From JAHIVN01 sp018816645 (lineage in GTDB: Bacteria; Patescibacteriota; Dojkabacteria; JAHIVN01), in the NCBI GenBank assembly GCA_043816305.1, contig JBDRHZ010000021.1, positions 1 through 61,355 on the forward strand: a stretch of DNA of 61,355 nucleotides, given 5' to 3'. The notes beneath the pieces are model-generated. The model searched no databases. It saw nothing but the letters and a program-made list of their open reading frames with translations, and had not been told where the DNA came from. Within the stretch, counting starts at the first letter, position 1, and each line of letters begins with the position of its first letter. The translations under genes were made by a program, and so were the position numbers. Below, in pieces: positions 16,288 to 26,252 of the stretch.

Positions 16288-17352
16288 TTATTCTGTTTTT
16301 AGAGCCAGCCCTAAAGCAGAGCAGTACCCAACTGATGATAACTGTTCTATCTTGCTTTTTATACCTCTAGAGATTTCGATGTTTCCAAAAGGATCAGCCA
16401 GCGCTGCCTCTATACCAAGTTCGTTAGCCATATAGGTCAAAATCCCAGGTAATTTAGCCCCATCTCCCACCAGAAGCAGTCTTCTTGGAGTACTTTTCTC
16501 AAACCTGGATCGGAAAAAATCTAGAGTTTTTCTTGCCTCTTGGACAATCACCTGCATAACCGGCTTGAGTGAGTTAGCTATCTTTCCTTCGAGCTGAGCT
16601 TCATCTAGTCCATAACTTCTTTTATACTCTTCGGCCTGCTGCAGCTCTAAACCGAAGTTTGAAGCAATTGCTTCAGTCAGTGCATCAGAACCTGTGACCA
16701 AGCTTTGAGAAAACAAAAGCGAACCTTTCTGTACAACCGATAGATCAGTGCTTTGCGAACCAAAGTCAAGTATCATAATCGAAGGAGAGTCTACTTGTAT
16801 ATTTCCTCCCAGCCCTACTTGAACCGGCCACCACAAAGCTCTTGTCGTTGCTATAGACTCTGTCTCTACACCAACAGGCTCGAGATCTGAGAATTCTAAA
16901 ATCTTCAAGTATCTATCAATCAGGTTATTTGGTGCCGCTATAAGAAATATATCAATATGCGGCTGATTATTTATTAATCTTTCACCAAGAAAGATCCAGT
17001 CAATACGCACCTCATCTATCGGAATAGGAACATACTTTTTTGCCTCCCAGTGAATAAGCTCTTCAAGCTTCTTGTCTTCTACCTTTGGAACAGTGATCAG
17101 CTGTGTAAAGATCTTGGCTTCAGGAAGGCCGACAACCACCTTATTCGTTCCCACTTTGGCATCGTTTTTGGCTTCCTTGATATATTTTGCCAGCTCTTTC
17201 TGATGTTCTTCACTTTCACTTCCCATCACGCCTCTGGGGGTAGCGGCACTGCCGATAGCGTCCAGACCCGGCTTCTTGCCTCTCCATCTTACCTGGCAGA
17301 TTTTGATTGAATGATTTCCTATATCAAGTCCAAAAAACTCGGGCAGGTTCAT
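16288..17352 (-). CDS. pilM: Type IV pilus assembly ATPase-fold protein PilM
   Basis: The 354-residue actin-like protein opens FFGLDIGNHSIKICQVRW, the phosphate-1 loop of the PilM family. It continues with VVGLPEAKIFTQLI, IMILDFGSQSTDLSVV (phosphate 2) and RRLLLVGDGAKLPGI (adenosine motif). It is the cytoplasmic ring component that recruits PilN. AGGATAT lies eight bases before the ATG, one of the few visible ribosome binding sites. Confidence 0.92.
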   Translation of the reverse strand: MNLPEFFGLDIGNHSIKICQVRWRGKKPGLDAIGSAATPRGVMGSESEEHQKELAKYIKEAKNDAKVGTNKVVVGLPEAKIFTQLITVPKVEDKKLEELIHWEAKKYVPIPIDEVRIDWIFLGERLINNQPHIDIFLIAAPNNLIDRYLKILEFSDLEPVGVETESIATTRALWWPVQVGLGGNIQVDSPSIMILDFGSQSTDLSVVQKGSLLFSQSLVTGSDALTEAIASNFGLELQQAEEYKRSYGLDEAQLEGKIANSLKPVMQVIVQEARKTLDFFRSRFEKSTPRRLLLVGDGAKLPGILTYMANELGIEAALADPFGNIEISRGIKSKIEQLSSVGYCSALGLALKTE

Positions 17353-17735
17353 AGTGATATCCTAAAGATAATTCTTGCAATAGTATAAAGAAATTATTGT
17401 ATTTTGTCTACTTTGATTACGACAATTAAAGCACATCCAGCGGAACACATCAATAGCTGTATGCCGTAAACCATAATCTGCCTGCCTGTCATAGCTCCGA
17501 ATATAATGAAAAGCAAAGACAGATAATCCATAATCATCTTGATCAAGGTGTGATTGAAACCATTGGGCTTTAAGCTCTATGGCTTAATAGCTCATAGGCT
17601 CAAAAGCCCAACGGTTCAAATTTGCTGTCTTACTTATGACAGAACTTCAGCGTAAGCAGTCCCTGTTTTTCGTTATTCGGGTTTCGTATTTCAAATTTGT
17701 TTTAAATTTCGATATTAGGATTTCGAGATTCTAGA
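17353..17735. other. Intergenic region before pilM
   Basis: No gene is seen. At about 17566-17612 an inverted pair TTGGGCTTT and AAAGCCCAA encloses partly repeated AGCTC/CATAGG words and could fold on the minus strand after the 746-residue-class secreted gene. No T tract follows and no consensus promoter stands out for pilM, so pilMNO may be read from the upstream operon or from a promoter I cannot recognise. Confidence 0.5.
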
Positions 17736-19949
17736 CTAGGGTAGAGTAGGGGTTGATATTTTGTATTCCCTTACTCTGAAAGGGAAACCCTCTCCGAGTT
17801 TATCTCTGAGCAGCATTAGGTACTTTGCGTCATAGATCATTATCTCTGCTGGATCAGTTCCGTTATTTGGAAGATATCTCTGTAGATTGACATTATTAGC
17901 TATAACTCCGCCGTTGATCTGAAGACCTCCACTTGACGCTGATGTTGTGAATGTACCGTCTGTCAAAATAAACCCATCGATTCGTTGAACGCCGGCCTGG
18001 ACACTAACATTTCCATTTGCAACGTATACACAGGCATTTCCCCCATTTGAAGTATATTGCGCAGCATTGAAAACGATATTACCATCACGGAAATAAACTA
18101 TCTTGTCATTGCAATTTGGAGGAGGATTCTCGGAATTAAGCATCGTAGGATCCAAGTCGTTATTTTCGACAATATCCATTAGATAATCATATATTTTATT
18201 TCCTCCTATCTTTGCTTTGTTTTGATCGTTGTAGCCTCCAAGTATATATCCTCGATAACTTCTGCTTGCCTGATCCGGCCCGGGCCAGGAACCATCAAAT
18301 CGTGAGATAATGTAAGTCGAAAAACGTGCTTCTCCATTCGGCCCCTTTAGTACATCATAGGAAGTTACATCATAAAGGTCTAGGCTGTAGCCATGATATG
18401 CATATGCATCGCCCTTAGCCGTCATAGTCCAAGGATCTGCAGAAGCTTCAACAGTGACAGTTGCTGTTATAGCAGGGTTTATCGAACCACATCCATTTGC
18501 AGTAAAGGAAACTGTATAGGTATTTGGTGCAGGACTTGATATAGGGTTTCTTGTATCTGTTGAACATAAACTACTATTCCCACCCAAGGCGCTTGGTGCA
18601 TTCAGAGTACAGGGTGGAATTGCATTCGATGATGTCCAATTAATATTTAAATCTGTTCCTTCAGTAACGGTCAAGTTATGCTGACCATTTATCGTTACGT
18701 CACCTGTTACCCCTAAACTTACAGTAAAAGGATCCTGCCCGGAGCCGGTATTTGAAGCATAGTCATATCCTATAGCCTGTGCAGTATAATTCCCCTCATC
18801 ATCCAATCCGGATATCAATGGACGGATCAACACCTTCTTTTGAATCCCAAACTCGCACCAGTATTGATCACCTGCGGTAAAAACATCACAATCCTGAAGA
18901 GTCATATTAGCATCTCCAAAATTTCTCCAAAAAGTCCCTCCATCCGTTATCTCAAATTGAGAAAGCGTGTTTGCCCCTTGATTTATATTCAGAACAAACC
19001 TTTGAATATCCGAGGCTCCATCATCATCCTGAGCCTCAAGATAAACACTGGAAGATTGTCCAACGCAGATGTCCTGAGCACTGATGTTTGTTATTATAGG
19101 ATTATTGGCACACGTACAAACAATACCGTATATCCTATTCCCACTTGGATCTCTGCAAAGCCCGGCCAAATCGTTTATTCCGTTTCCATCTGTTATGTTC
19201 TCAAAATCCTCAACTATACAATCAGTACAACTGCAGCCCTCAATATATCCGCGAAAAATGACCGGATCTTCATTGCAGCCCCAGCCTCCCGAATCATACC
19301 CGCAGCCGACCTGCTTATCTATCTTTTCAGTATTTCCGACACCAGGAATATTCATACTTTGATTACACCATTCAACTGTAACCGTCTGACTTCCACCAGG
19401 CGGAACCCAATTTGACTTTGGATTTACCCAGTCCACAAACAAAGACTGCCAGGCTGCAAATATAAAATGATTGTCCATATTCCAACCTGGATAATCACAG
19501 TGATAACGAGAATCATCGCACACCCATGCCCCAGGACTGCACCCCTGCATACTTCCATTGATGATACACTGCCCATCAGCAGGGCAGGGCTCCATACCCG
19601 CATTTGGATAGTATCTATCTATAACAGTCGCCTCATGGGCCGAAAGGGGACTGTTTAGATCAAATATGCAGGAATTGCCGCCAACTAACTGGTATCTTTT
19701 ATTACGTCGAATTTGTCCCTGGTCATTTGTTTGCGAATCTATCATTGCAACATACATATTTGGCCGGACCAAAGGAGTCCCCTGTGGTGTCAAAATACTC
19801 CCGTAGAAGTGAAAAGCTGTATGAATTTCTGCATTCACTTTTTGTGTCCCTGGAAGTGCAAAAGCACCTAAAAGTATAAGCACAAAGAAAAAGACAAAAA
19901 ACAAAATTTTGCTTCTTTGATATTTCAACATACTCATAATTAATCTCAT
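17736..19949 (-). CDS. Large secreted protein 1 of the pilus locus, paralogue of the gene at 21114-23132
   Basis: About 737 residues from the ATG at 19949, which sits one base after the upstream stop codon. A signal peptide or N-terminal anchor (ILFFVFFFVLILLGAFA) is followed by a Cys-rich region (about 130-280) and one or two Ig-like segments with D.DGA.DI and SADPWTMTA. A C-terminal domain (about 530-737) contains YRGYILGGY, ACVYVANGNV and YLMLLRDKLGEGFPF and is shared almost residue for residue with its paralogue. It is coupled to a SurA-like gene. A pilus-associated adhesin or tip protein is a reasonable guess; I know of no described family that matches the C-terminal domain. Confidence 0.65.
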   Translation of the reverse strand: MRLIMSMLKYQRSKILFFVFFFVLILLGAFALPGTQKVNAEIHTAFHFYGSILTPQGTPLVRPNMYVAMIDSQTNDQGQIRRNKRYQLVGGNSCIFDLNSPLSAHEATVIDRYYPNAGMEPCPADGQCIINGSMQGCSPGAWVCDDSRYHCDYPGWNMDNHFIFAAWQSLFVDWVNPKSNWVPPGGSQTVTVEWCNQSMNIPGVGNTEKIDKQVGCGYDSGGWGCNEDPVIFRGYIEGCSCTDCIVEDFENITDGNGINDLAGLCRDPSGNRIYGIVCTCANNPIITNISAQDICVGQSSSVYLEAQDDDGASDIQRFVLNINQGANTLSQFEITDGGTFWRNFGDANMTLQDCDVFTAGDQYWCEFGIQKKVLIRPLISGLDDEGNYTAQAIGYDYASNTGSGQDPFTVSLGVTGDVTINGQHNLTVTEGTDLNINWTSSNAIPPCTLNAPSALGGNSSLCSTDTRNPISSPAPNTYTVSFTANGCGSINPAITATVTVEASADPWTMTAKGDAYAYHGYSLDLYDVTSYDVLKGPNGEARFSTYIISRFDGSWPGPDQASRSYRGYILGGYNDQNKAKIGGNKIYDYLMDIVENNDLDPTMLNSENPPPNCNDKIVYFRDGNIVFNAAQYTSNGGNACVYVANGNVSVQAGVQRIDGFILTDGTFTTSASSGGLQINGGVIANNVNLQRYLPNNGTDPAEIMIYDAKYLMLLRDKLGEGFPFRVREYKISTPTLP

Positions 19950-19950
19950 T

Positions 19951-20952
19951 TTAGTATCTGACAGTAACATACTCAATTAGGTGAGAGGCTATCCAGTTCT
20001 CAAAGGAGATCTCAGCTCTATCTGAGTCAGTTGCCCTATAGTAAATGAAGTACGCATCTTCAAAAGTCTTGTAACCGTTGACAGTGAAGTTGTCTTTTCC
20101 TGTAATAACTGGTGTTATGTCGCCTGTTTCAAGGTTATTTATCAGCTTACGTTGCTCCTCGGCAAAATCATATCCTGAATTAAGATCTTCATATTTCACA
20201 TATATTTGCTTGAAATACGAAGCAGAACTGTACTCGGTGTGATTATGACCTACCGGATTCAAGGCTTGAACTTCTGGATCATTGCGAAGAATCTCTCCTG
20301 CTTTTTCGACAGAAATTTCACCATTTCTAACCTTATCATAAACATTCTTGATCTTAGATTCCGCCAAGGCTTTTGCAGCCTCAACACCATTTTGCTCAAT
20401 ATAGTCAGTAGGAATTACGGTTCTAAACCAAACCGAATTTCCCTCAACTAAAATAGATCCTTCCATCTCCTCCATATATTTTACCTGAATCTCCATGAGC
20501 TTCTGCCCTCGGATCTTTTGGTCCTTCTTGGGATTATTGAAAAAACTGTCCTCGAGTACTATCCAACCGAGTTTTTCGGATTCCTGCAAGGCCACGGATG
20601 AGTTTATGAGATAATCCAATGCATCGTCAGCTAGTGTTTTATTTTCCAAATATTCATTTAACCTTCCCTGGCTTGAATAGAAAGAGAGAATATCATCCTC
20701 GAAAATATATTCCTTTCCTACAAGTGCAATCTTTGTAAAATTCTCACTTCCTTTTATTTCGCCAAGCCCTTCATCGGCCAGTTCCTTTGCGTTCACTTCA
20801 GGAGTTCCTGTCTCGGGCAGGATTTCCTTTCCATTCTTATTCAGCAGCATCACCGCTTCTGCAGAAACTACGGCGACAAGACAAACAAAAACGATAATAA
20901 GTGTTTTGCTCGCCCCTTTCTTTTTATCAACGAAAAATTTATCTGTCGGCAT
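19951..20952 (-). CDS. SurA/PpiC-like membrane-anchored chaperone 1
   Basis: A 333-residue protein with one N-terminal membrane helix (TLIIVFVCLVAVVSAEAVMLL). An extracytoplasmic SurA-N-like helical region follows (ALDYLINSSVALQESEKLGWIVLED), then a parvulin-like C-terminal part (FAEEQRKLINNLETGDITPV through AEISFENWIAS). Such proteins assist folding of secreted proteins; prolyl isomerase residues are not clear, so chaperone activity only is likely. Its stop overlaps the start region of secreted protein 1, which suggests that protein is its client. Confidence 0.65.
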   Translation of the reverse strand: MPTDKFFVDKKKGASKTLIIVFVCLVAVVSAEAVMLLNKNGKEILPETGTPEVNAKELADEGLGEIKGSENFTKIALVGKEYIFEDDILSFYSSQGRLNEYLENKTLADDALDYLINSSVALQESEKLGWIVLEDSFFNNPKKDQKIRGQKLMEIQVKYMEEMEGSILVEGNSVWFRTVIPTDYIEQNGVEAAKALAESKIKNVYDKVRNGEISVEKAGEILRNDPEVQALNPVGHNHTEYSSASYFKQIYVKYEDLNSGYDFAEEQRKLINNLETGDITPVITGKDNFTVNGYKTFEDAYFIYYRATDSDRAEISFENWIASHLIEYVTVRY

Positions 20953-21113
20953 TACTATTTAATTAACTATTAATAACTACGACAATTTCACCTTTATTAA
21001 AGCACATATTACATGTTCAGGCAATATCCTTTTTTTCAAGCAACTCTAGACCTAACAATGACCCCTAAGAGAGAAGGGGACAAAAAAATCTCAAAGTTAC
21101 TTGAGGGAATTAC

Positions 21114-23132
21114 TTAATTGCTAAAGCCATACTTATATTCTCTCACCCTGAAAGGATAGCCTTCTCCAAGCCAGTCACGAAGAAGCATGAGGTATTTTGC
21201 ATCATAGATAATTATCTCGGCTGGATCTGTGCCGTTGTCAGCCAGATCCCTGCCAAAACCTGCTGTATAGGATATGACTCCACCATTTACACGCAGCTTA
21301 TTCTTCGCAGGATTTGTAAGAGTTTTAAACTCACCATCTGTCAGGATAAACGCATTTATCTGAGTGACATCAGGGTTTACAGTCACATTTCCCTTCACAA
21401 CATAAACACAGGCATTGTTACCAGTTCCTCCATACTCAGATCGACCTCCAAAAGTAAGAGGCCCGTTAATGAAATATACATGCTGTCCAGAACAATTATC
21501 TACAGGACTTGTCCCAGTATTATCTGGAATTGAACCGTTCTCTAGAACAACATTCCACAAGTAATCATAGATGTTTCCGGGAGCCCCGCCTATTTTTTTT
21601 GTATTTTGATCGGCGTAGTTACCTAGAATATAACTCCTGTAGCTTCTCTGACCGTTGGGTGCCGGCCAGGTATCGTTTCCGCTTGAAATGATATATGTCG
21701 AAAAATATGCCGTAGGATCCCCTAGAGGAATCACATTATAGCTTGTCACCTGCTGCAACTCCAGATTATAGCCTCCTGAAACAAATGTGTCTCCATAAGC
21801 TGTCATCATCCAGGGATCTGCCGAAGGTGTTACTTGAAGCGTTGCGTCATCTTGTCCCGGCCCGCAGGCTCCTGAGGTGGCCTCAAAATGCGCATCATAG
21901 TTATCTACAACACCAGAAGTGACTGGTTGTGATCCGTTGCAGTTTGAAGAGTTCGCTCCGATTTCAGTCGTTAAAGCACAAGTAGTTGGGGTTCCAGACA
22001 AAATCCCCCAGCTCAAGGTTGAAGCACCCCCCTGCATGATACTAGACGGTGTGAATTCTACAAATACTGAAACTCCAGAACCAACCGAAAATGGATCCTG
22101 AGCATTTGCACTATTTGGAATATAGTCATACACAGTCGCGTCAGCTATGTAATTACCGACATTGTACAATTGATTTACCTGAGTAGTAATATAAACATTA
22201 TTTGCCCCGGTCACACACCAGCAGTCACCATCTCCACAGTTAGTACCTACCAAGTTGATATAAGGAGATCCAAACACCTTCGTGATTCCGCAACTGCTAT
22301 TGATGTTAAATTCTGCAAGAGTTCCTCCTCCAAGTTTTATTTTCAAGTTTACATAATGTATATCACCGGCCCCATCATTATCTGAAGCAGAAATATTTAT
22401 ATTGTTATTTGAACCTAAACAAGCATCCTGTGCATCAACAGAAATTGCTGGTGGAGTATTTCCAGATGTACAAGTACAGTTCAAGTCCACTCGCTTTGTT
22501 TCGCTATCATTATTATCTATATTGAATTCCCTGGAACAGCTGCAATCTGGATAAACCGGATCGCCAGCAAAATCAGGAGACAATTTCTGCGGGTTATCGC
22601 CACAGCCAAAGCCCGTTCCCATTATGTTTCCGTACCCCAGGGCATAACAATCAGAACTGGTTCCTGCCATATTATCGTTCTCACACTCCCAGTGTCCTCT
22701 ATAGCTGGTCCCATTCCGGTATACGATATTCCCATGAGTAGAAGCTACACTTGGAGGAACCGCTCTGTTTATCCATCCACCTTTTCCAACAGCAGGGTCA
22801 TTAAAAAGAGCCTGAATCAAAGCACCTCGGTCACAGCTGCCCCAATCGGGGAAAGTATCTCCACAGATATTTTTTTCTACTGTTTCGTTAGCACCCTGCC
22901 AACTGCGGAAATTATAGTTACCATCATTGTCAATTTGAACCCACCTGAAACCAGATCTGCCGTCATTCAGGTGGTCAGTCCACCATATTTTCAAACCTGC
23001 ATGCCCCGTATAGGCAACACCATTAACATTTAAAGTTCCATATACATCAGGCGAATCAGCAGAAGCATCTTTTGCCACAAAGGCAAAAAACATAATCGAA
23101 ACAATAACCCCAATGAAGATCCTTAGCTTCAT
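21114..23132 (-). CDS. Large secreted protein 2 of the pilus locus
   Basis: A 672-residue protein with a signal peptide (IFIGVIVSIMFFAFVAKDASA). Cys-rich and Ig-like central parts (CLGSNNNINISASDNDGAGDI) follow, and it ends in the same C-terminal domain as its paralogue: SADPWMMTAYGD, YRSYILGNY, ACVYVVKGNV, AFILTDGEFKT and YLMLLRDWLGEGYPFRVREY. The ATG directly abuts the TAA of the upstream SurA-like gene. The early part reads GTLNVNGVAYTGHAGLKIWW, unlike the paralogue, so the N-terminal halves have diverged more than the C-terminal ones. Confidence 0.65.
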   Translation of the reverse strand: MKLRIFIGVIVSIMFFAFVAKDASADSPDVYGTLNVNGVAYTGHAGLKIWWTDHLNDGRSGFRWVQIDNDGNYNFRSWQGANETVEKNICGDTFPDWGSCDRGALIQALFNDPAVGKGGWINRAVPPSVASTHGNIVYRNGTSYRGHWECENDNMAGTSSDCYALGYGNIMGTGFGCGDNPQKLSPDFAGDPVYPDCSCSREFNIDNNDSETKRVDLNCTCTSGNTPPAISVDAQDACLGSNNNINISASDNDGAGDIHYVNLKIKLGGGTLAEFNINSSCGITKVFGSPYINLVGTNCGDGDCWCVTGANNVYITTQVNQLYNVGNYIADATVYDYIPNSANAQDPFSVGSGVSVFVEFTPSSIMQGGASTLSWGILSGTPTTCALTTEIGANSSNCNGSQPVTSGVVDNYDAHFEATSGACGPGQDDATLQVTPSADPWMMTAYGDTFVSGGYNLELQQVTSYNVIPLGDPTAYFSTYIISSGNDTWPAPNGQRSYRSYILGNYADQNTKKIGGAPGNIYDYLWNVVLENGSIPDNTGTSPVDNCSGQHVYFINGPLTFGGRSEYGGTGNNACVYVVKGNVTVNPDVTQINAFILTDGEFKTLTNPAKNKLRVNGGVISYTAGFGRDLADNGTDPAEIIIYDAKYLMLLRDWLGEGYPFRVREYKYGFSN

Positions 23133-24107
23133 TTAAAAATATTCAAAAGTGTAATTTACCTTTATTCTTTGCATCCATTCATCAAATGATGACACTTGAG
23201 CACTATTGCGTTCAAGAATTCTATAAAACCCATAGTACCCATCCCAGTAAATTTCTGTTTCCTTTGATGGATTTGTTTTATCCTCCTGCAGAAGCATCAA
23301 ATCTGATAATTTATTTACTTTCGTTTTTTCAAAAGCTTCTTTCTTTAATGGATATTTAATATTTTCAATATCTTTAGCCTCCAGCAGTGAAGGAGGGCTG
23401 TATGAGTAAAGTTTGCCTGTGGGACTTAGGGTCTTGAGTTCTTCGTCAGCATCCAGTATGTCGCCTGCTTCTTTCATACTTAGGTTCCCTTTTTTTACAT
23501 CATCATACACATCTTTCACTTTAGAATATACCAATTCCCGAGCATACTCTCTGCCTTTTTCCTTTACAATTTGTGTTGCCTCAACATTGACAAAAAATAC
23601 AGCAACGCCTTCAAATTGCACTCCTTCCAGCTGGCTTCCATTGACCTGTTCAAAAACCGTAAACCATTTCTCAGTTCGAAGATCATAGTCCTTTAATGGA
23701 TTATTGAAGAACCCGCTTTCAAGTTTTATCCAGCCTTGTTTCTCTCCTTCCTGCAAAACTACAGACTGATTTGCTAGTTCATCTAATACTTCCTTCTGGA
23801 CAGCAGCATCTCCTGATTCATCAAGTCTTCCCCTCATAGACAGATAATGTTTAATGTCATCCTCAAACAGATATTCCTTTCCAACCAACACTACCTTTTT
23901 ATAATTCTCATAACCAGGAATCTTCGCCAGCTCAGCATCAGCCCAGGCTTTATTTTCCTCAGCAGTTGCATGAGTTTCAGGTTCTGTTTCATCCCTCTTT
24001 CCAAGGTAATAGCTCAACCCAAACCCCGCCCCAAGGATGAAGACTATTAGAATTCCTACTATTATGATTTCCTTTTTTTCATTCATATATAAAAGAGATG
24101 ATCTCAA
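23133..24107 (-). CDS. SurA/PpiC-like membrane-anchored chaperone 2
   Basis: A 324-residue paralogue of the protein at 19951-20952. It has a membrane helix (IIIVGILIVFILGAGFGLSYYL), then VVLVGKEYLFEDDIKHYLSMRG and LDELANQSVVLQEGEKQGWIKLE (SurA-N-like), and a parvulin-like tail with SSFDEWMQRIKV. Both copies share KEYxFEDDI, the spacing of FNNP and the repeated DV/KN linker region. It is followed without a gap by secreted protein 2, so the two-gene unit has been duplicated as a block. Confidence 0.65.
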   Translation of the reverse strand: MRSSLLYMNEKKEIIIVGILIVFILGAGFGLSYYLGKRDETEPETHATAEENKAWADAELAKIPGYENYKKVVLVGKEYLFEDDIKHYLSMRGRLDESGDAAVQKEVLDELANQSVVLQEGEKQGWIKLESGFFNNPLKDYDLRTEKWFTVFEQVNGSQLEGVQFEGVAVFFVNVEATQIVKEKGREYARELVYSKVKDVYDDVKKGNLSMKEAGDILDADEELKTLSPTGKLYSYSPPSLLEAKDIENIKYPLKKEAFEKTKVNKLSDLMLLQEDKTNPSKETEIYWDGYYGFYRILERNSAQVSSFDEWMQRIKVNYTFEYF

Positions 24108-24216
24108 CGGCTCAACTCAACTATCTAACTCTCCAGCTATTAAAACCTATAAATGAATAACCATCTAACAACAGAAATCAGTTTCAACGACAAGCTGATA
24201 CAGAGTACTCACATAC

Positions 24217-24627
24217 CTACTTCTTCTTCCCGCCATTGAAAACCCCGCTGATCTCTTTGATCACCTGTTCTGGAGTAAGTTCTGTTTTGATCAGATAGCC
24301 GTCTGCTTTCCGCTCAAAGCCTTCTTTTATAGCCACATCGCTCGTAAGATTTGTAAGAATGAGTACAGGGACTTTCCCGTACTTGTCAGGATCTTGCTTT
24401 ATCCTGGTCAGTGCCTCCATACCGTCCATCCTCGGCATCATGAGATCGAGAAGTACAAGATCGTATTTCTCCTTTTCCATTTTCTCCAGACACTCCATAC
24501 CGTCTTCTGCCTCTCCCGTTTCGTATCCAACGGTTGAGAGAATATCTTTGAACATCATTCTTAGATCCGGTTCGTCGTCCACTATGAGGATCTTTTTATT
24601 TTTCTTTTCAGTACCTTTCTTTTCCAT
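24217..24627 (-). CDS. CheY-like single-domain response regulator
   Basis: The 136-residue receiver domain has KKILIVDDEPDLR (acidic pocket), LVLLDLMMPRMDG (phospho-acceptor Asp), VLILTNLTSD (Thr switch) and DGYLIKTELTPEQ (Lys). There is no output domain and no histidine kinase in the window. It lies between the minor pilin cluster and the chaperone-secreted protein cassettes, the place where PilG/PilH-type regulators act in other pilus systems. Confidence 0.85.
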   Translation of the reverse strand: MEKKGTEKKNKKILIVDDEPDLRMMFKDILSTVGYETGEAEDGMECLEKMEKEKYDLVLLDLMMPRMDGMEALTRIKQDPDKYGKVPVLILTNLTSDVAIKEGFERKADGYLIKTELTPEQVIKEISGVFNGGKKK

Positions 24628-24667
24628 ATATAGAGTTACTAATAATTAAATTAATACAGTTTTAGAC

Positions 24668-25627
24668 TCACGGTTTTGTGACACTATCATTTGCAACAAA
24701 AAGTACATAATCAAATAGAGAAGGTAGCCTTTTATTTAACATAGAAAGTGTATATACCTCAGGAGCTGAAATATCTTCGGTTGCAGTACCCCCTTCGGGG
24801 AAAGCCTGGACTCGAACTTCAACCATTTGAGGATTTGCTAGATTCCCACCGCCTTCCGTGTAAACACTTACTCCGATAGCCTCTCCTCCGATAGCCCTAA
24901 GTCTAAGTATCTGAGGATCATCACTTGAACAACCATGTATTCCTTTTAGATTCAATGGCCAATCGTTTTCTCCAGGCAGCGATCCTTGTGCTTGAGCAAC
25001 CGTGATGAAACCATCTATCGTTCCCGGCAGTCCACAATTACCTGCAGCAGTCACTGGCTGGCAGACAGCAGCTCTTTTGCTGGGATAAGTATTTGAAACA
25101 TTATTCTTACAAACCAGAATCACTGACATAGCCTCTGCATCACCAGTCCAAGAAATATCCAAAGTGACAGTCGTTCCTTCAACATCAACTTCCAATGTTT
25201 CGTCCTGGTTGATAGTCATACCATGAATGTTGAATATATTGGTAACTTTTACGACCACACAAGAATTCCCCCCATCCCCAAGACCACACTCGAGATAGCA
25301 CTCATCAGCCCCCTCGCAAAACTGAAAAAATTCCATCCCAGGAAGAAGTTGAGTTTCATTTGCATCATCTTTCCATGCAGCTAAACCATCTGCTCCTATC
25401 TTAAACAGTTCTTCTTCAGCCACCGAGTAGCCCTGCTCGTATTCCCTCTCGAGAGCGGTTTCCTTGATATCTGTACGCACAGTCACAAGTATCGCAAGGA
25501 GGATGAAAAGCAGGATACCAAGGATGATAATTACGAACAGAAGAATCTGGCCTTTTTCGTTAAATTCCCTTTTGGTCAATTTTAAATTTGCCAGCAGCTT
25601 TTTCATTGTAAGATAATTTTTCATCAT
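24668..25627 (-). CDS. PilX-like pilus-associated protein
   Basis: A 319-residue protein with KGQILLFVIIILGILLFILLAILVTV near residue 25. That is a hydrophobic helix after a short basic leader, similar to PilX/TadE-type minor components but lacking the Gly-Phe-Thr-Leu prepilin site. The rest is an extracellular beta-rich domain with scattered Cys (CEGADECYLECG, CLP-type pairs). It follows the pulJ-like pilin gene by 48 bases in the same operon. Confidence 0.55.
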   Translation of the reverse strand: MMKNYLTMKKLLANLKLTKREFNEKGQILLFVIIILGILLFILLAILVTVRTDIKETALEREYEQGYSVAEEELFKIGADGLAAWKDDANETQLLPGMEFFQFCEGADECYLECGLGDGGNSCVVVKVTNIFNIHGMTINQDETLEVDVEGTTVTLDISWTGDAEAMSVILVCKNNVSNTYPSKRAAVCQPVTAAGNCGLPGTIDGFITVAQAQGSLPGENDWPLNLKGIHGCSSDDPQILRLRAIGGEAIGVSVYTEGGGNLANPQMVEVRVQAFPEGGTATEDISAPEVYTLSMLNKRLPSLFDYVLFVANDSVTKP

Positions 25628-25675
25628 TTTAGTACACTATGTAGTAAATGTAAATATAGTCAAAATAGGCACTTT

Positions 25676-26248
25676 TTAGAAGTTAATATTTCTGGTCGAT
25701 ACGGCAACTTCCTTATATATCCACTGATCTTTCGGCATTCCTCCAGTGGTTACCTTCAGCTTCACATTTACAATTGCATTGTCACCTTCTTTGTTTACTT
25801 TTATCCAGAAACCTTGGCTTACATCAAATGTTACGTCATCTGGTGTCAGATATGTAATATTGCCTGTACCAGTATCTAATCTGGTTATCTGTGTTCCGTT
25901 TAGAAACCAATTATATATATGACCAGTACCTCCTGCATCAAGGACACTGACAACAAGCGGAACACTTGAAGTTGGTACTGCACCTGCCGGAGAACCCGCA
26001 AACGAAAGGGATTCTGCATTTCGGATATCCTTCTTCAAAAGATTGAGGGCAAACGAACTTTCCTCTCGAGCGTAGCTTCTAGCTTTGACTCGCATGCTTA
26101 CCTTGAGATTTATCACGAGAATACTCATGATGATCACCATAAGGATAGCAAATATTCCCATCGTCACAACGACCTCAAGAAGAGAGAACCCATGGGAAGA
26201 TTTGCATAGACAACTTTTAGTTTTACTTCTAATTTTCTTCAGAATCAT
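25676..26248 (-). CDS. Minor prepilin, PulJ/PilW-like
   Basis: The 190-residue protein has a prepilin leader and cleavage site HG^FSLLEVVVTMGIFAILMV with Glu at +5. An extended alpha-1 helix follows, then a small globular domain (SFALNLLKKDIRNAESL). The pattern of a long basic leader and a FALNLLKKDIR segment is usual in PulJ/PilW. It should be processed by the PilD encoded downstream of the cluster head and sit in the pilus tip complex. Confidence 0.75.
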   Translation of the reverse strand: MILKKIRSKTKSCLCKSSHGFSLLEVVVTMGIFAILMVIIMSILVINLKVSMRVKARSYAREESSFALNLLKKDIRNAESLSFAGSPAGAVPTSSVPLVVSVLDAGGTGHIYNWFLNGTQITRLDTGTGNITYLTPDDVTFDVSQGFWIKVNKEGDNAIVNVKLKVTTGGMPKDQWIYKEVAVSTRNINF

Positions 26249-26252
26249 ATTA

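Noticed and set aside
21114..23132. Cellulosome-like or S-layer protein
   Set aside because: No SLH or cohesin/dockerin motif is seen; pilus-locus context and the paired chaperone fit better.
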